Numbered from the stretch's first letter, positions 17,675 to 27,615 are shown. The stretch: DNA of 64,000 nt from an uncultured Chthonomonas sp. (GCA_903859705.1 CAIONQ010000036.1:1-64000), one strand, 5' to 3'. A program made the numbers and translations. Notes: generated from the sequence alone by a model not told the origin.

Positions 17675-20119
17675 ATGACACCGAAACCCTTACTCGCGGG
17701 AGTAGCACTGCTGCTGTTAGCCGGTTTTGCAGCACCACCGCTGTTGAAAATGGGAAAGCAGCCCGATGGCAGCCACATCGTTTCTACAGGGCGTCGAATA
17801 GAGCCAGCATCCTTCTCGTTTGATAGCCGACCGAAAGACCTGGCGATGCATCCCGGCGGAGCCTTCTTCGCGGTGCTCAACCAAAAAGAGGTGTTTCTTG
17901 CAGATACCAGTGGTGTAATAGCAGGCTCGAAGTCTCCGTTAGAGCACGCGGCAGCACATAGAGGCGCGCTCTGGTCGCCCGATGGCACACGACTATATGT
18001 AAGTGTGAGCGAGGGATACATACAGGAGTTTGCCCTGGAAGGCAAGACCCTCAAGCCGGTGCGACGATTGAAACCTGGAGATGCCGAGGATAAAGAGAAC
18101 GCTCGGCCCGGCGGAATGTGTATTACCCGCGATGGCAAAACCCTAATTGCAGCGGCTCTGGATAGAAACAGCGTGGTTGCTTTCAACACGGTGGATGGCA
18201 AACAGATAAAAGAGTATCCGGTAGAGAATCTGCCCTTTGAAGTAAAACTGAGCGAGGATGAAAGCCGGATCATCGTTTCCAACTGGGGCGGACGCAAGGT
18301 TAAGGATGACGACGAAAGTACCGCTGCAAGCGGCAACACGCTCATCGTTACCGATCCGCGCGGGGCGGCGGCATCTGGCACGGTGAGCATAATCTCCCGA
18401 GCAACAGGGGCCGTATCTACCTTTGCTGCTGGGCTGCACCCGTGTGCACTGGCGGTAAAGGGCAATACCGGCTGGGTCGCGAACGCTGCCAGTGATGATA
18501 TTACCGAGTTTGATGTTGCCGCTGCAAAGCCTGTACGAACCCTCAAGCTAAAGTGGAATGGGCTCAACCTATTTGGCAGCATGCCATGCGCGCTTCAGCT
18601 TGTTGGCGGCAAAATGATGATCTGCTGCGGTGGAGATAACGCCGTATGCCAGCTGGATATTGCCAGCGGCAATATAGAAGGCTTTCGGCCCGCCGGTTAC
18701 TTCCCCACCGCTCTCTCTGTAAGCGAAGATGGTGCGCACGCGGTGGTGCTGAATACCAAAGGCAATGGCTCTGTTCGCAGAACCGATGCAGGTGAGGCCG
18801 GCAATGCGCATGATTTTCAGGGCACGGTATCTGTTCTGGATCTGAAAGCAGATATTAAAGAGGCAACGTTAAAGGTGGCTGCTAATAATAGCTGGAACAG
18901 AAACCGCGCAGACCTACAGTCCGATCTGGCCGTTTACCATGGAGCCATCAAGCATGTTCTGTATATCATTAAAGAGAATAGAACCTACGACCAGATCCTG
19001 GGTGATATGCCAGAAGGCAATGGCCGCGCATCTCTTTGCATGTTCGGTGAGCAAATAACCCCGAACGCCCATGCGCTAACCCGGCAGTTTGCTCTCTTTG
19101 ATAACTCGTATGTAACGGGCACCAACAGTGCGGATGGGCACCAATGGTCTACCCAGGCACTCGCGAACGACTATCTGGAGCATTTTTATGATGGATATCG
19201 AACCTATCCGGATGATGGCGACTGCGCGATGTCCATTTCAGCGGCAGGCTGCATCTGGGATGCGGCTCTGAAGAAAAGGAAATCTCTGCGGATATATGGC
19301 GAGTTTGCAGATGATGAGCTCGCCGTGTTCACCCCCACCGTAACAAGCTGGCTGCAGGTTTGGAAAGACAGGGTTGCCGGAACGCATCACATTCAAAAGC
19401 ACATTGGATCCCGCGTTGTCGGCATCCGTCCCTACATGCACCCGCAGTATGTTTACTGGCCCCTGCTGCAAAGCGATCAAGAGCGTGCAGACCTATTTAT
19501 AGGCGAATATGCCCGTTTGAGCCGCGAGAACAAGGTGCCCAACCTCATGGTGATGGCTCTGCCCTGCGATCATACGGAAGGTCGAGATCCCAACTACCCA
19601 AAACCGCAATCGATGGTGGCGGATAACGATCTGGCGTTGGGCAGAATTGTGGAGGCAGTTTCTAATTCACCGCAATGGAAGGACACATGTATCTTCGTAA
19701 TTGAGGACGACGCGCAATCCGGTATGGACCACGTAGATGGCCACCGAACCGTGTACATGGCTATAAGCCCTTACACCAAACGGAAGTTTGTGGACTCAAA
19801 CCTGAACACCACGCTTACGATGCTGAAATCAATTGAGATGATGCTGGGCCTGGACCCAATGAACAGGTTCGACGCGCTCACGCCACCCTTACGGGATTGC
19901 TTTACGAATACTGCAGACCTTACCCCGTACAAGGCAGTACCCAGCCGCTTGAAGCTGGACGACATGAACCTGCCGCTGATGGGGCAAAAGGGGTTGGACA
20001 AGTTCTGGACTGAGAAATCGCTGGCTCTGGACTGGAGCGGGATGGACAGAGCGGACCCAGTTGCACTCGATCAGGTACTGCAATACACCATGACTGGCAA
20101 AAGTCCCGTCACGCACTGA
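17675..20119 (+). CDS. YncE-like beta-propeller / phosphoesterase fusion (copy 1)
   Basis: The 814-residue exported protein starts at ATG 17675, eight bases after AGGA; an upstream in-frame GTG lacks a site. Signal anchor at 1-22. Residues 40-410 form a YVTN/YncE beta-propeller (WSPDGTRLYVSVSEGYI, NGLNLFGSMPCALQLVGG). From about 432 (KENRTYDQILGD) it becomes an AcpA-like phosphoesterase domain of the alkaline phosphatase superfamily, with VTGTNSADGHQWS and VIEDDAQSGMDHVDGHRT supplying metal-binding Asp/His. The predicted role is hydrolysis of phosphate esters outside the cytoplasm. Two paralogues lie at 39382 and 51006; this copy is the most divergent in the propeller. Confidence 0.9.
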   Translation: MTPKPLLAGVALLLLAGFAAPPLLKMGKQPDGSHIVSTGRRIEPASFSFDSRPKDLAMHPGGAFFAVLNQKEVFLADTSGVIAGSKSPLEHAAAHRGALWSPDGTRLYVSVSEGYIQEFALEGKTLKPVRRLKPGDAEDKENARPGGMCITRDGKTLIAAALDRNSVVAFNTVDGKQIKEYPVENLPFEVKLSEDESRIIVSNWGGRKVKDDDESTAASGNTLIVTDPRGAAASGTVSIISRATGAVSTFAAGLHPCALAVKGNTGWVANAASDDITEFDVAAAKPVRTLKLKWNGLNLFGSMPCALQLVGGKMMICCGGDNAVCQLDIASGNIEGFRPAGYFPTALSVSEDGAHAVVLNTKGNGSVRRTDAGEAGNAHDFQGTVSVLDLKADIKEATLKVAANNSWNRNRADLQSDLAVYHGAIKHVLYIIKENRTYDQILGDMPEGNGRASLCMFGEQITPNAHALTRQFALFDNSYVTGTNSADGHQWSTQALANDYLEHFYDGYRTYPDDGDCAMSISAAGCIWDAALKKRKSLRIYGEFADDELAVFTPTVTSWLQVWKDRVAGTHHIQKHIGSRVVGIRPYMHPQYVYWPLLQSDQERADLFIGEYARLSRENKVPNLMVMALPCDHTEGRDPNYPKPQSMVADNDLALGRIVEAVSNSPQWKDTCIFVIEDDAQSGMDHVDGHRTVYMAISPYTKRKFVDSNLNTTLTMLKSIEMMLGLDPMNRFDALTPPLRDCFTNTADLTPYKAVPSRLKLDDMNLPLMGQKGLDKFWTEKSLALDWSGMDRADPVALDQVLQYTMTGKSPVTH

Positions 20120-20160
20120 GAGCGGAACCATACGTATTTACTACAAGCAAGGAGTAATTG

Positions 20161-20712
20161 GTGAGCAAGGTAGACGAGATTTTTGAGCTGTTTGCTATGC
20201 GTGGTTCCGAGGAGTACTTCGGAGAGGCAGTATCTCAGCGTGAGCATGCCCTGCAGGCAGCTGCACTGGCCGACGCAGAAGGTGCGCCCGATAGCCTTGT
20301 TGTGGCCGCGCTATTGCACGACATTGGGCACCTGGTGCATGGTAAGGGCGAGGATATTGCAAATCAGGGGATTGACGGTAGGCATGAAATCGCGGGCGAG
20401 GCCTGGCTGAGTGCGGCGTTCGGCCCCGAGGTTACCGAGCCAGTTAAGCTGCATGTGGCTGCAAAACGGTACCTTTGCGCAACGCGAGATGGCTACCTGG
20501 AGCTGCTTTCACCTGCTTCTATTTTAAGCCTTGAGCTGCAGGGCGGGCCATACACACCGGATGAAGTGGCGGAGTTCGAAAGCAATCCGCACTATGAGGC
20601 TGCCGTAAGGCTGCGCCACTGGGATGATGAAGCCAAGATTGTAGACCTGGAAGTGCCAGATCTGGAGCATTACCGGGCAAAGATTGCGGCAGTGCTCGCT
20701 GCCTTCCAATAA
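20161..20712 (+). CDS. PhnZ-like HD-domain protein
   Basis: The 183-residue product starts at GTG 20161, six bases after AGGAG. It carries the HD-domain hallmarks of the family linked to phosphonate degradation: SEEYFGEAVSQREHALQAA near residue 16, ALLHDIGHLVHGKG near 48-62, GRHEIAGEAWL near 73 and VKLHVAAKRYL near 96. In PhnZ these His/Asp side chains bind a mixed-valent di-iron centre that oxidises 2-amino-1-hydroxyethylphosphonate. No phosphonate genes are visible nearby, so the substrate here is uncertain. Single gene after the phosphoesterase fusion, ending in a strong hairpin. Confidence 0.85.
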   Translation: MSKVDEIFELFAMRGSEEYFGEAVSQREHALQAAALADAEGAPDSLVVAALLHDIGHLVHGKGEDIANQGIDGRHEIAGEAWLSAAFGPEVTEPVKLHVAAKRYLCATRDGYLELLSPASILSLELQGGPYTPDEVAEFESNPHYEAAVRLRHWDDEAKIVDLEVPDLEHYRAKIAAVLAAFQ

Positions 20713-20717
20713 TAAGA

Positions 20718-20751
20718 GGTCGGCTGCCCTAACCACTGTGGGCAGCCGACC
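20718..20751. terminator. Bidirectional terminator after the HD-domain gene
   Basis: GGTCGGCTGCCC (20718-20729) and GGGCAGCCGACC (20740-20751) form a perfect 12-bp stem with a short loop. The convergent gene on the minus strand ends at 20765. Confidence 0.85.
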
Positions 20752-20764
20752 ATTAACATTAAAG

Positions 20765-21544
20765 TTAGTTTTCTGAGGTTTCAGCAGAAGCCGGCTCGGC
20801 GTTCCACACCTTCACATCGGTGTACCAACCGTCCTTACCCCCTACCCCAAATTCGATTTTTGATTTTGTAACATGCCCGATTCCTGCCGATTTGAGATAC
20901 CCGGCAGGTTTGCCATCTATGGTAACTCGCATCTCATCCTCAACTGTCTCCACGCAAAGTTTGTACCACTTATGCGCCACCAGCTTTATGGGATAAGAAG
21001 CACTATGCTCGGCGAGCAGGCGGCTGATAGCTGCCTTATTGCGCACGGAATCTTTGCGCAGTTCAATCAGCTCATTGCTCTGGCTGCCATCTCGCTCATC
21101 AACCATGATTACGCGGTCTAACTTAACCTGTGCGCGGCAGAGGTGACCGTAATGCGAGCCCGTAAACTTCCGATCGTCAAACTCCACATCGATCAGGTTG
21201 GCGCCTTCAAAGCGAATTTTGCACTCGATAACCGTGTTGTGCGTTGGGATCTCCAGGCCATAAACTGCGGCATGTGGCGTGCTGGTTACCTTGCCATCTG
21301 GCCCAACAACATCGTGGTCGCGTGTTTGTGTGCCCTTCAGGTAGCCTTTCTCAAAGGAGAAGGTTTCTACAACATCGTGCCAGCGCTTATCATGCACGGC
21401 ACCCTTGAAGTTGTCTTTGAAGAGCAGCTCTTTCTTCTTTGCGATAGGTTCGGTAGGAATGCTTGAGATATCGGCAGCATGCGCACCGATGGAGAGAATG
21501 GATGCATATAGCACAGCAACAGGCAGAACAGCAGAAAAACGCAT
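20765..21544 (-). CDS. Exported concanavalin-like/DUF1080-type protein
   Basis: The 259-residue product has a signal peptide (MRFSAVLPVAVLYAS, cleavage near AHAAD) and then a beta-rich jelly-roll domain: LLFKDNFKGAVHDKRWHDVV near residue 40, EFDDRKFTGSHYGHLCRAQV near 121, YKLCVETVEDEMRVTIDGKP near 195. This pattern fits LamG/DUF1080-like proteins that bind or cleave glycosides in sugar-degrading bacteria. GGAG lies seven bases before ATG 21544. It is divergently arranged with the sialidase-fold gene. Specific activity unknown. Confidence 0.7.
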   Translation of the reverse strand: MRFSAVLPVAVLYASILSIGAHAADISSIPTEPIAKKKELLFKDNFKGAVHDKRWHDVVETFSFEKGYLKGTQTRDHDVVGPDGKVTSTPHAAVYGLEIPTHNTVIECKIRFEGANLIDVEFDDRKFTGSHYGHLCRAQVKLDRVIMVDERDGSQSNELIELRKDSVRNKAAISRLLAEHSASYPIKLVAHKWYKLCVETVEDEMRVTIDGKPAGYLKSAGIGHVTKSKIEFGVGGKDGWYTDVKVWNAEPASAETSEN

Positions 21545-21714
21545 TGCACAACTCCGTGGCGTAAGGGTGAGAACAGAATACCTGAAGTGCGATCTATGTA
21601 ATCCATGCGCTAAGTGTAAATTGTGGAAAGCGGCCTATTCCGGTGTGCAGGAGTTTGCGAGCCGATGCCAGAAGTTTGCATGTGGGTTCGAACGAAAATT
21701 GTGAGAGGCAGACT

Positions 21715-22881
21715 GTGACAATTGGATGGTGTTTATGTGGATTGCTTGGCCTCGCAGGAGTTTTAGCCGCCGTGATACCTGCTACTGCGCTAGCCAGCGC
21801 GCAAGCAGTACCCTCCGCCCCAGAACACGTTAAGGTGTATTACAAGCCGGGCAGGTTCGGCGGATGGCCCGCCAACCATGGCATGTGGATTTGGGGCAAC
21901 GAGATACTGGTTGGGTTTAGCGCGGGCGATTATAAGGACCTGGGGCCAGACAGACACAATATCGATAGAGACCGCCCAGAATCCCATCTGTTCGCACGAA
22001 GCCTGGATGGTGGTGAAACCTGGAGCATTGAGGACCCATCAAAAGATGGAGTATTGTTGCCAGAAGGCAAGATGCTGCACGGCAAAGAGTTGCCGGGCAT
22101 CCCAAAGCCTGCGTGGAAAGATTGCACGGGCGGCATCGATTTTACTGCGCCAGACTTTGCGATGACCCTGCGGCTAACCGATAACGATAAGGGCCCGAGC
22201 CGGTTTTTCACATCTACAGACAGAGGCCACCACTGGAATGGGCCATTCCGATTGCCGGATATGGGCACGCCCGGCATTGCGGCCAGAACGGACATGATCC
22301 CTACGGGCAAACATACGTCTCTGTTTTTCCTGACGTCCGCCAAGAGCGATGGACAGGAAGGGCGTCCATTCTGTGCAAAGTCTACTGATGGGGGCAAATC
22401 ATTTCAGTTTGTATCCTGGATTGGGCAGGAACCAAGCGGATACGCGATAATGCCTGCAACCGTTAAACTGGGGCGTAACGAGCTGTACACGGTAATTCGT
22501 TGTGCTGACGAAAACCACAGCTGGCTAACTGCCTATCGATCCAGAGATCTTGGCAAAACGTGGGAAAGTGAAGGCGTGCTTGCAGAAACCGGTGAGGGCA
22601 ACCCGGCATCAATGATCAAGCTGAAGGATGGGAGACTGAGCCTGGTGTATGGCATCCGGAAGAAACCGTTCCGAATGGTTGCACGGCTTAGCAGCGATGG
22701 TGGGCACACCTGGAGCGCTGAGCGCATACTGCGAGAAGATGGCTCCAGTCGCGACATCGGGTACCCGCGCAGTGTTCAACGGCCAGATGGCAAAGTTGTA
22801 TCGGCATACTATTTTAGTGATGCCGCAACCGGCCCGGAGCGCTATATCTGCGCAACCGTCTGGGACCCCGGAAAGAAGTAA
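21715..22881 (+). CDS. Secreted sialidase-fold (BNR/Asp-box) protein
   Basis: The 388-residue product starts at GTG 21715, six bases after GAGAGG; the frame is open 72 bases further up but without signals. Signal peptide at 1-28. Asp-box motifs are clear: SLDGGETWS, STDRGHHWNG, STDGGKSFQF, SRDLGKTWES and SSDGGHTWSA, five blades of the propeller. This gives more complete repeats than the sialidase-like protein at 11375. Many such proteins act on sialic acid or other terminal sugars. The family Arg triad cannot be confirmed by eye. Confidence 0.85.
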   Translation: MTIGWCLCGLLGLAGVLAAVIPATALASAQAVPSAPEHVKVYYKPGRFGGWPANHGMWIWGNEILVGFSAGDYKDLGPDRHNIDRDRPESHLFARSLDGGETWSIEDPSKDGVLLPEGKMLHGKELPGIPKPAWKDCTGGIDFTAPDFAMTLRLTDNDKGPSRFFTSTDRGHHWNGPFRLPDMGTPGIAARTDMIPTGKHTSLFFLTSAKSDGQEGRPFCAKSTDGGKSFQFVSWIGQEPSGYAIMPATVKLGRNELYTVIRCADENHSWLTAYRSRDLGKTWESEGVLAETGEGNPASMIKLKDGRLSLVYGIRKKPFRMVARLSSDGGHTWSAERILREDGSSRDIGYPRSVQRPDGKVVSAYYFSDAATGPERYICATVWDPGKK

Positions 22882-22891
22882 GATCAGGAAA

Positions 22892-22928
22892 AACATGAGC
22901 CGATTGCAGGCGGCGATCGGCTCATGTT
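22892..22928. terminator. Bidirectional terminator after sialidase-fold gene
   Basis: AACATGAGCCGAT (22892-22904) pairs with ATCGGCTCATGTT (22916-22928) in a perfect 13-bp stem. The convergent CRTAC1 gene stops at 22930, two bases away. Confidence 0.85.
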
Positions 22929-22929
22929 A

Positions 22930-24633
22930 TTACTCTTTAACGGTGAGGTACTTCCCTGTTTCTGGATTATTGAGGGTGGTTACCGTACCACTGGTCCAAC
23001 GAATAATTAGCTTGTCGGGCTTTGTTCGATTGCCAAGCCCAAAATGTACGCGCGCATCGCAAGCAGAAAGGTAACTGCGCGCCGTGCCAGCACATAGGGT
23101 TTGCTCCCATCCTGGCCCAGATATCGTTACCATTGCGCCAGAGCCATCCTTAGGGCTCTTCGTACCCACGAGCTTCACGCCCAGCCATTTGCCAACCGGC
23201 GGCGTATCGTTGTGCCACAGGCGCACTGGCCCACCATTTTCAAAGATGAGCAGGTCCTGCCGGCCATCGTTATCTATATCCGCTACGGCCAGCCCCCTGC
23301 CAATAATGGGTTTGGCAAAGCCTGCACTCTTGTCCGCGTCGGCAAATTTACCATCTCCAGTGTTCATGAATAGCTGGGGCAACTGGCGATATGGCACCTG
23401 CCCATTGCCTATTCGTAGGCTGGGGTCGTCATCTATATGGCCATTCACAAGCAGAAGGTCCGGGTAGCCATCCAGGTTAGCATCAAAGAACGCAGCACCA
23501 AAAGTTGTGCTTGCATGCGTTGGGTCTGCCAGGCCGGCTTCACGCTTTCGGTTCTCGAATAAGAGTGGCCCATCGCCGGTTGACGTAGATGCGAAGAGGC
23601 TGGCTTCCTGAGTGGCGAAGGTGCCGATGCCAATAACGGCCTTGCCATCACAGAAAGGGGTGGCAACATCTACCCCCATGCTGCCCGTAGCTCCGCCCTG
23701 ATCTGCCAGTGCCACCCCTGCGGTTAGCGCCTGATCGGTAAACGTGCCGTTCTTATTGTTAATAAGCAGCACATTGGCAACCGTATCATTGGCGAGGAAA
23801 ATATCTGGCCACCCATCGTGATTAAAGTCGTAGATGGCGATGCCCAGGTTCTTGCCCGGATGCCCAAGTACGCCCGCTTTTTCGGAAACATCTTCAAACT
23901 TGCCGTTGCCAAGATTATGAAAGAGGTGCGGAGCAGAACCCTTGTACTGGTTCGGCGCACAATACTGGCGGGCTGATGGCGAACCACATGGCAGATCCGT
24001 TTCGGCGGTCCACTCAACATAACTTGCTACAAACAGATCCAGCTTGCCATCGCGATCGTAATCAACCCAGGCTCCCGCCGTGCAGAACCCTTTAACCCCA
24101 ACACACGCTTGCGCGGTTACATCTTTAAAGTGGCCGTGTTCATTGTGATACAGTCGGCATCCATCCAGAGCCGTGATAAAGATATCCGGCCAGCCGTCGT
24201 TATCATAGTCCCCCACAACGGCGCTAAATCCATAACCTTTAAAATCTAAGCCGCTTGCAGCGGTAGTATCAGTGAATGTGCCGTTGCCGTTGTTGTGGTA
24301 GAGCGCCAGCCTGCCGGGCTTGCCGGTATAGCCGGGAAGTGGGCCGCCATTGATGAGAATGATGTCCTGAAATCCATCGTTATCATAGTCAATAAACCCG
24401 CCCCCACCACCAACCGTTTCTGGCAAAAGCTTTTTGCCAGTTCGGCACGGGTTATGCACCCAATTTATGCCTGCCTTATCCGTAATATCTGTAAAAAGAG
24501 CGGCCGGCACAGCTGGCTTAACCTGCTGCGCAGGCGATTCTGTATTCACTTTGGTGGGTAGCTTGCCCCCACATGCTGGAATCAGCATGCACATGAGTGC
24601 GGCACATAGCAGGCTAAGCGGAATGGGCTTCAT
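22930..24633 (-). CDS. CRTAC1 family lipoprotein (FG-GAP/VCBS repeats plus ASPIC/UnbV domain)
   Basis: The 567-residue product has a lipoprotein signal (LIPAC, Cys21). The body is an integrin-like propeller with many calcium-loop repeats: DYDNDGFQDIILINGG, DYDNDGWPDIFITALDG, DYDRDGKLDLFVASY, DFNHDGWPDIFLAND, DIDNDGRQDLLIFENGG. The C-terminal ASPIC/UnbV module (VHFGLGNRTKPDKLIIRW) ends the protein. These proteins are surface exposed; their function is not known. The start overlaps the stop of the upstream TPR lipoprotein by ATGA, so both are made together, a pairing common in Planctomycetes and Acidobacteria. Confidence 0.92.
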   Translation of the reverse strand: MKPIPLSLLCAALMCMLIPACGGKLPTKVNTESPAQQVKPAVPAALFTDITDKAGINWVHNPCRTGKKLLPETVGGGGGFIDYDNDGFQDIILINGGPLPGYTGKPGRLALYHNNGNGTFTDTTAASGLDFKGYGFSAVVGDYDNDGWPDIFITALDGCRLYHNEHGHFKDVTAQACVGVKGFCTAGAWVDYDRDGKLDLFVASYVEWTAETDLPCGSPSARQYCAPNQYKGSAPHLFHNLGNGKFEDVSEKAGVLGHPGKNLGIAIYDFNHDGWPDIFLANDTVANVLLINNKNGTFTDQALTAGVALADQGGATGSMGVDVATPFCDGKAVIGIGTFATQEASLFASTSTGDGPLLFENRKREAGLADPTHASTTFGAAFFDANLDGYPDLLLVNGHIDDDPSLRIGNGQVPYRQLPQLFMNTGDGKFADADKSAGFAKPIIGRGLAVADIDNDGRQDLLIFENGGPVRLWHNDTPPVGKWLGVKLVGTKSPKDGSGAMVTISGPGWEQTLCAGTARSYLSACDARVHFGLGNRTKPDKLIIRWTSGTVTTLNNPETGKYLTVKE

Positions 24634-26552
24634 CTGGCGCCCTGCTGCGAAAGGAGCATAGACTCCAGGGCATCATCAAACATGCCAAAGCGCTTCTGAG
24701 CGGATGCAAGGCTTTGCCACGCCGCCGAGTCCGATGGTTTGAGAGCGGTCCAGCGGCGAGTGGCGCAGAGTGCAATCCAGTTTTCGTGCCTGCTTAGCGC
24801 TAGCTCTGCAAGGGCCTTCCATGCCGCAGCATCGGAAGACGGTGCCGCCTGCCTCATGGTCTTCAGCACAGTTGGCCACGGATCTTTCAGTTGACGTAGG
24901 CGCTGATACCACATGGCCTCAAAGGCCACTTCAGAACTCTTTTTATCTGCCTGGTACAGCTTGATCAGTACCGCATTAGCGGCCCCATCCAGAACGCGTG
25001 GATTAAGTGAGAGTGAGTGCAGAAGCGTATGCTCTGCATCCACATTTCGCTTCAAATCCGCCATTATCAGGCCGCCATGGGCAGCCGCCTCGGCGTTATT
25101 TGGAGCCAGCATGCCTGCACGCTCATAAAACGATAGGGTTTTCTTGAGTGCCGCAGTGTCTTTACCCTGCTTGGCCAGCATTTCTGCCTGGTGCAACAAG
25201 GGCATGGGCTCGGAGGGTGCAAGCTGCAGTGCCCTATCCGCGTTCGCGGTTACGAGATCAGGTTTATCGGTATCCAGGCCAATTCTACACAGCAATTCTG
25301 CTGCCTGTGCCTGCTTCTCTTGCGGGGCATTCGCTTGAAACTTCTGTGCTGGTGCCAGAGCCTCTGAGGGCTGGCTCATGGCAAGCAGGGTTTCAGCATA
25401 CAGCCTGTTTGTTTCAGGATCTGACGGCCACCGCTGTGCTCCAGCCTTTGCAAACTTGAGGGCGCTATCCGGGTCTTGCCTGCGCAATGCGCAGTTTGTG
25501 GCCGCGATGGATGCCTGCAGGGCCATGCCTGGGTTGCTGCCTTCGGCTATTTTCCCCCAGATCTTCTCTGCTGCCCAGGGGTCGCCAGAATTGTACGCCG
25601 CGTAGCCAAGCATCATCTGAGCAGCTTCGGTGTGGCTGCGCTTCTGGGCCTCACGGGCCGAGGTTTGCCAGTACTGCGGCAGGCGGCGATCTGAGCCCTT
25701 TATCAGATTCAGCGCGGCATTTGCCTCCTCTGCCTGATTGTGAGTTAGCGCAACGTCTGCCAGCAAGATGGCAGCCTGAGGCGGCGAATTCGGGCTTTGA
25801 ATAGCGGCGCGCAAATCTTGATACGCGGTATCTGCCTGGCCAGTTTTTAGCTCTGCCTTCGCCAGTAGATAGCCGGTCCACGGATCTTTTGAAATCTGGT
25901 AGGATCGCTTAAGCGCCACTTCGGCGTCCTTCCAACGCTGCTCTGCTAAAGCGAGCGTGCCTTCCATGGCAAGCATTTCTGGATCTGTGGAGCCCTTTTG
26001 AATTACTTTTGCAGCCAGCTGAGTCTTACCAGCAAGCAATAGTGCTCGTGCGAGCTGAGCAGGTGCAACAGTTGTGAGCTTCTGCATTGTTTGTGCAGAC
26101 CGCGAGAAATCTCCGGCCTTAAGATAGAGCCCAGCAAGCTGCAGCAGGGTTGCATCCTCTGTGGGAGCCGCCGTCAGTATCTCTGCTGCGCGCTCCGTTT
26201 CAGAGAGGCTATCGTAGGCGGTTGCAAGTTCTCGCAGGATGTCGCTGTTTTTTGGTGCCAGAGTACGGCCGACCTCCAACTGCTCTATTCCTGCGAACGT
26301 TTCGCCCTGAGTGCCGTACTCCTTGGCAAGGGCCAGGCGAGCAAGTGGGTCTGCAGGATTCGTGCGTACGGCGGTCTCTGCCGCAGACTCTACTGGCCCC
26401 TTTTGTGCCGGTGCCGATTTGTTTGCCAAGGGCGTGGTAGGAGGCTTAGACGAGCAGCCGTACAGACACAGGGGTGCCAGCAAGACAGCAGTGGCACCGA
26501 TGGTCCAGATTGGCAGCCGCATCGCTGCCTTAATTTTAGTTCGTAGGTTCAT
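24630..26552 (-). CDS. TPR-repeat lipoprotein
   Basis: The 640-residue product starts at ATG 26552; an alternative ATG at 26522 has a better AAGG spacing. A lipoprotein signal ends at CLYGC (Cys33 from the first start). The rest is a long series of tetratricopeptide repeats, for example LARLALAKEYGTQGETFAGI and EALAPAQKFQANAPQEKQAQ. It probably scaffolds partners at the membrane. It is translationally coupled to the CRTAC1 lipoprotein. The frame continues upstream to 26807, but that part overlaps the prepilin gene end and its terminator and is unlikely to be translated. Confidence 0.85.
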   Translation of the reverse strand: MNLRTKIKAAMRLPIWTIGATAVLLAPLCLYGCSSKPPTTPLANKSAPAQKGPVESAAETAVRTNPADPLARLALAKEYGTQGETFAGIEQLEVGRTLAPKNSDILRELATAYDSLSETERAAEILTAAPTEDATLLQLAGLYLKAGDFSRSAQTMQKLTTVAPAQLARALLLAGKTQLAAKVIQKGSTDPEMLAMEGTLALAEQRWKDAEVALKRSYQISKDPWTGYLLAKAELKTGQADTAYQDLRAAIQSPNSPPQAAILLADVALTHNQAEEANAALNLIKGSDRRLPQYWQTSAREAQKRSHTEAAQMMLGYAAYNSGDPWAAEKIWGKIAEGSNPGMALQASIAATNCALRRQDPDSALKFAKAGAQRWPSDPETNRLYAETLLAMSQPSEALAPAQKFQANAPQEKQAQAAELLCRIGLDTDKPDLVTANADRALQLAPSEPMPLLHQAEMLAKQGKDTAALKKTLSFYERAGMLAPNNAEAAAHGGLIMADLKRNVDAEHTLLHSLSLNPRVLDGAANAVLIKLYQADKKSSEVAFEAMWYQRLRQLKDPWPTVLKTMRQAAPSSDAAAWKALAELALSRHENWIALCATRRWTALKPSDSAAWQSLASAQKRFGMFDDALESMLLSQQGAR

Positions 26553-26608
26553 CAAATCTATATTACCTTCGGCAGCGGATGCAATTGGTACCGAAGTGGC
26601 ACAAAAGT

Positions 26609-26649
26609 AAACGCCCCACGCTGAGAGTAATGCACAGCGCAGGGCGTTT
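26609..26649 (-). terminator. Terminator after the second prepilin gene
   Basis: AAACGCCC (26609-26616) pairs with GGGCGTTT (26642-26649), with a further inner CGCTG/CAGCG pairing. Read on the minus strand it lies just downstream of the prepilin stop and is followed by a T-rich stretch. Confidence 0.7.
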
Positions 26650-26700
26650 GGATCTATGCTCCGCAGTGGATCTGCGAGGCCCCGACCCTGGAGGTGGTGC

Positions 26701-27615
26701 TTACGGGCAGGGGTCGCCGCCGTCGCTATCTTCAGAGTTGGATACGTGGCGCCACCACAGCAGCCCCGGAACGGGCGGCTTGGCGCACATGTTGCCGTAT
26801 GCGCCACCCCAGGTGGTTAGGCCAAGGGAGGTGTTGGAACCACCGGGGCCGGTGGAATCCAGCTTGTAGTACTTTACGTGACCATCGGAGAAGCCGAGGA
26901 CAGAACCGCCTGAATGCGGGTTATACCAGTCGGCCCAGCGGGCTGTGCGGTAGTAAACTGGATCCTGGCCGAAATCGGCATCGAAGCCGGCGCGCAGGCG
27001 GCCCGTTTCGAATACGATAGCGCGCTCAGCAGGAGCATCTACGGCTGCAGCAGACTGCTGACCGAAGTCACCCTGGAAGGCGTAGGAGAGCGCATTCGGG
27101 CGAACATGGCCATTGCCTAGGGAGTCTGTAAGGAACTGAGACGTGCTCGGAGCCCAGAGGGAGGTATCCTGGCTATTCATGGAGCTATTATTTGCGCTCG
27201 GGCAGGTGAATACCTGAAGGCTCTTAATATATGGATAGATACGTGCTGCGTACGTTCCGGACCCATCGCTCCCGATACACGGCCATCCCCAGCAGTTGGC
27301 GTACGGAGCGTTTCCGTACTGCGTCATCGCGTTGTTATACATCAGATAAGGACCGCCAGGAGCGACCCCTGGTGCCGAGGTACCGCCATCGTTGTTGGCC
27401 ATACCACCGGGCACATAAGTCTCGTCGTAATCCTGCAAGTACATCATGATAGCAAGAGTGATCTGCTTGAGGTTGCTTGTGCAGCTTGCCTGACGGGCTT
27501 TCTCTCGGGCCTGTGCGAACACAGGGAAGAGGATTGCAGCCAGGATTGCGATAATTGCGATTACAACAAGCAGTTCGATCAGAGTAAATCCGGACCGAAC
27601 GCGGCGCTGACGCAT
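26701..27615 (-). CDS. Type IV prepilin-like protein (DUF1559-like)
   Basis: The 304-residue product starts at ATG 27615, seven bases after AGGAG. It has the prepilin cleavage and helix block [20 protein letters not shown] at residues 8-27, then [20 protein letters not shown], a sequence frequent in Armatimonadota. The C-terminal half has the [14 protein letters not shown] tail and a probable disulfide cysteine pair. It is a secreted or cell-surface filament or pseudopilin component. It is followed downstream by its own hairpin, so it is probably monocistronic. Confidence 0.92.
   Translation of the reverse strand: MRQRRVRSGFTLIELLVVIAIIAILAAILFPVFAQAREKARQASCTSNLKQITLAIMMYLQDYDETYVPGGMANNDGGTSAPGVAPGGPYLMYNNAMTQYGNAPYANCWGWPCIGSDGSGTYAARIYPYIKSLQVFTCPSANNSSMNSQDTSLWAPSTSQFLTDSLGNGHVRPNALSYAFQGDFGQQSAAAVDAPAERAIVFETGRLRAGFDADFGQDPVYYRTARWADWYNPHSGGSVLGFSDGHVKYYKLDSTGPGGSNTSLGLTTWGGAYGNMCAKPPVPGLLWWRHVSNSEDSDGGDPCP

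Noticed and set aside
26553-26807. N-terminal extension of the TPR lipoprotein
   Set aside because: It overlaps the prepilin gene and its terminator and would bury the lipoprotein signal.
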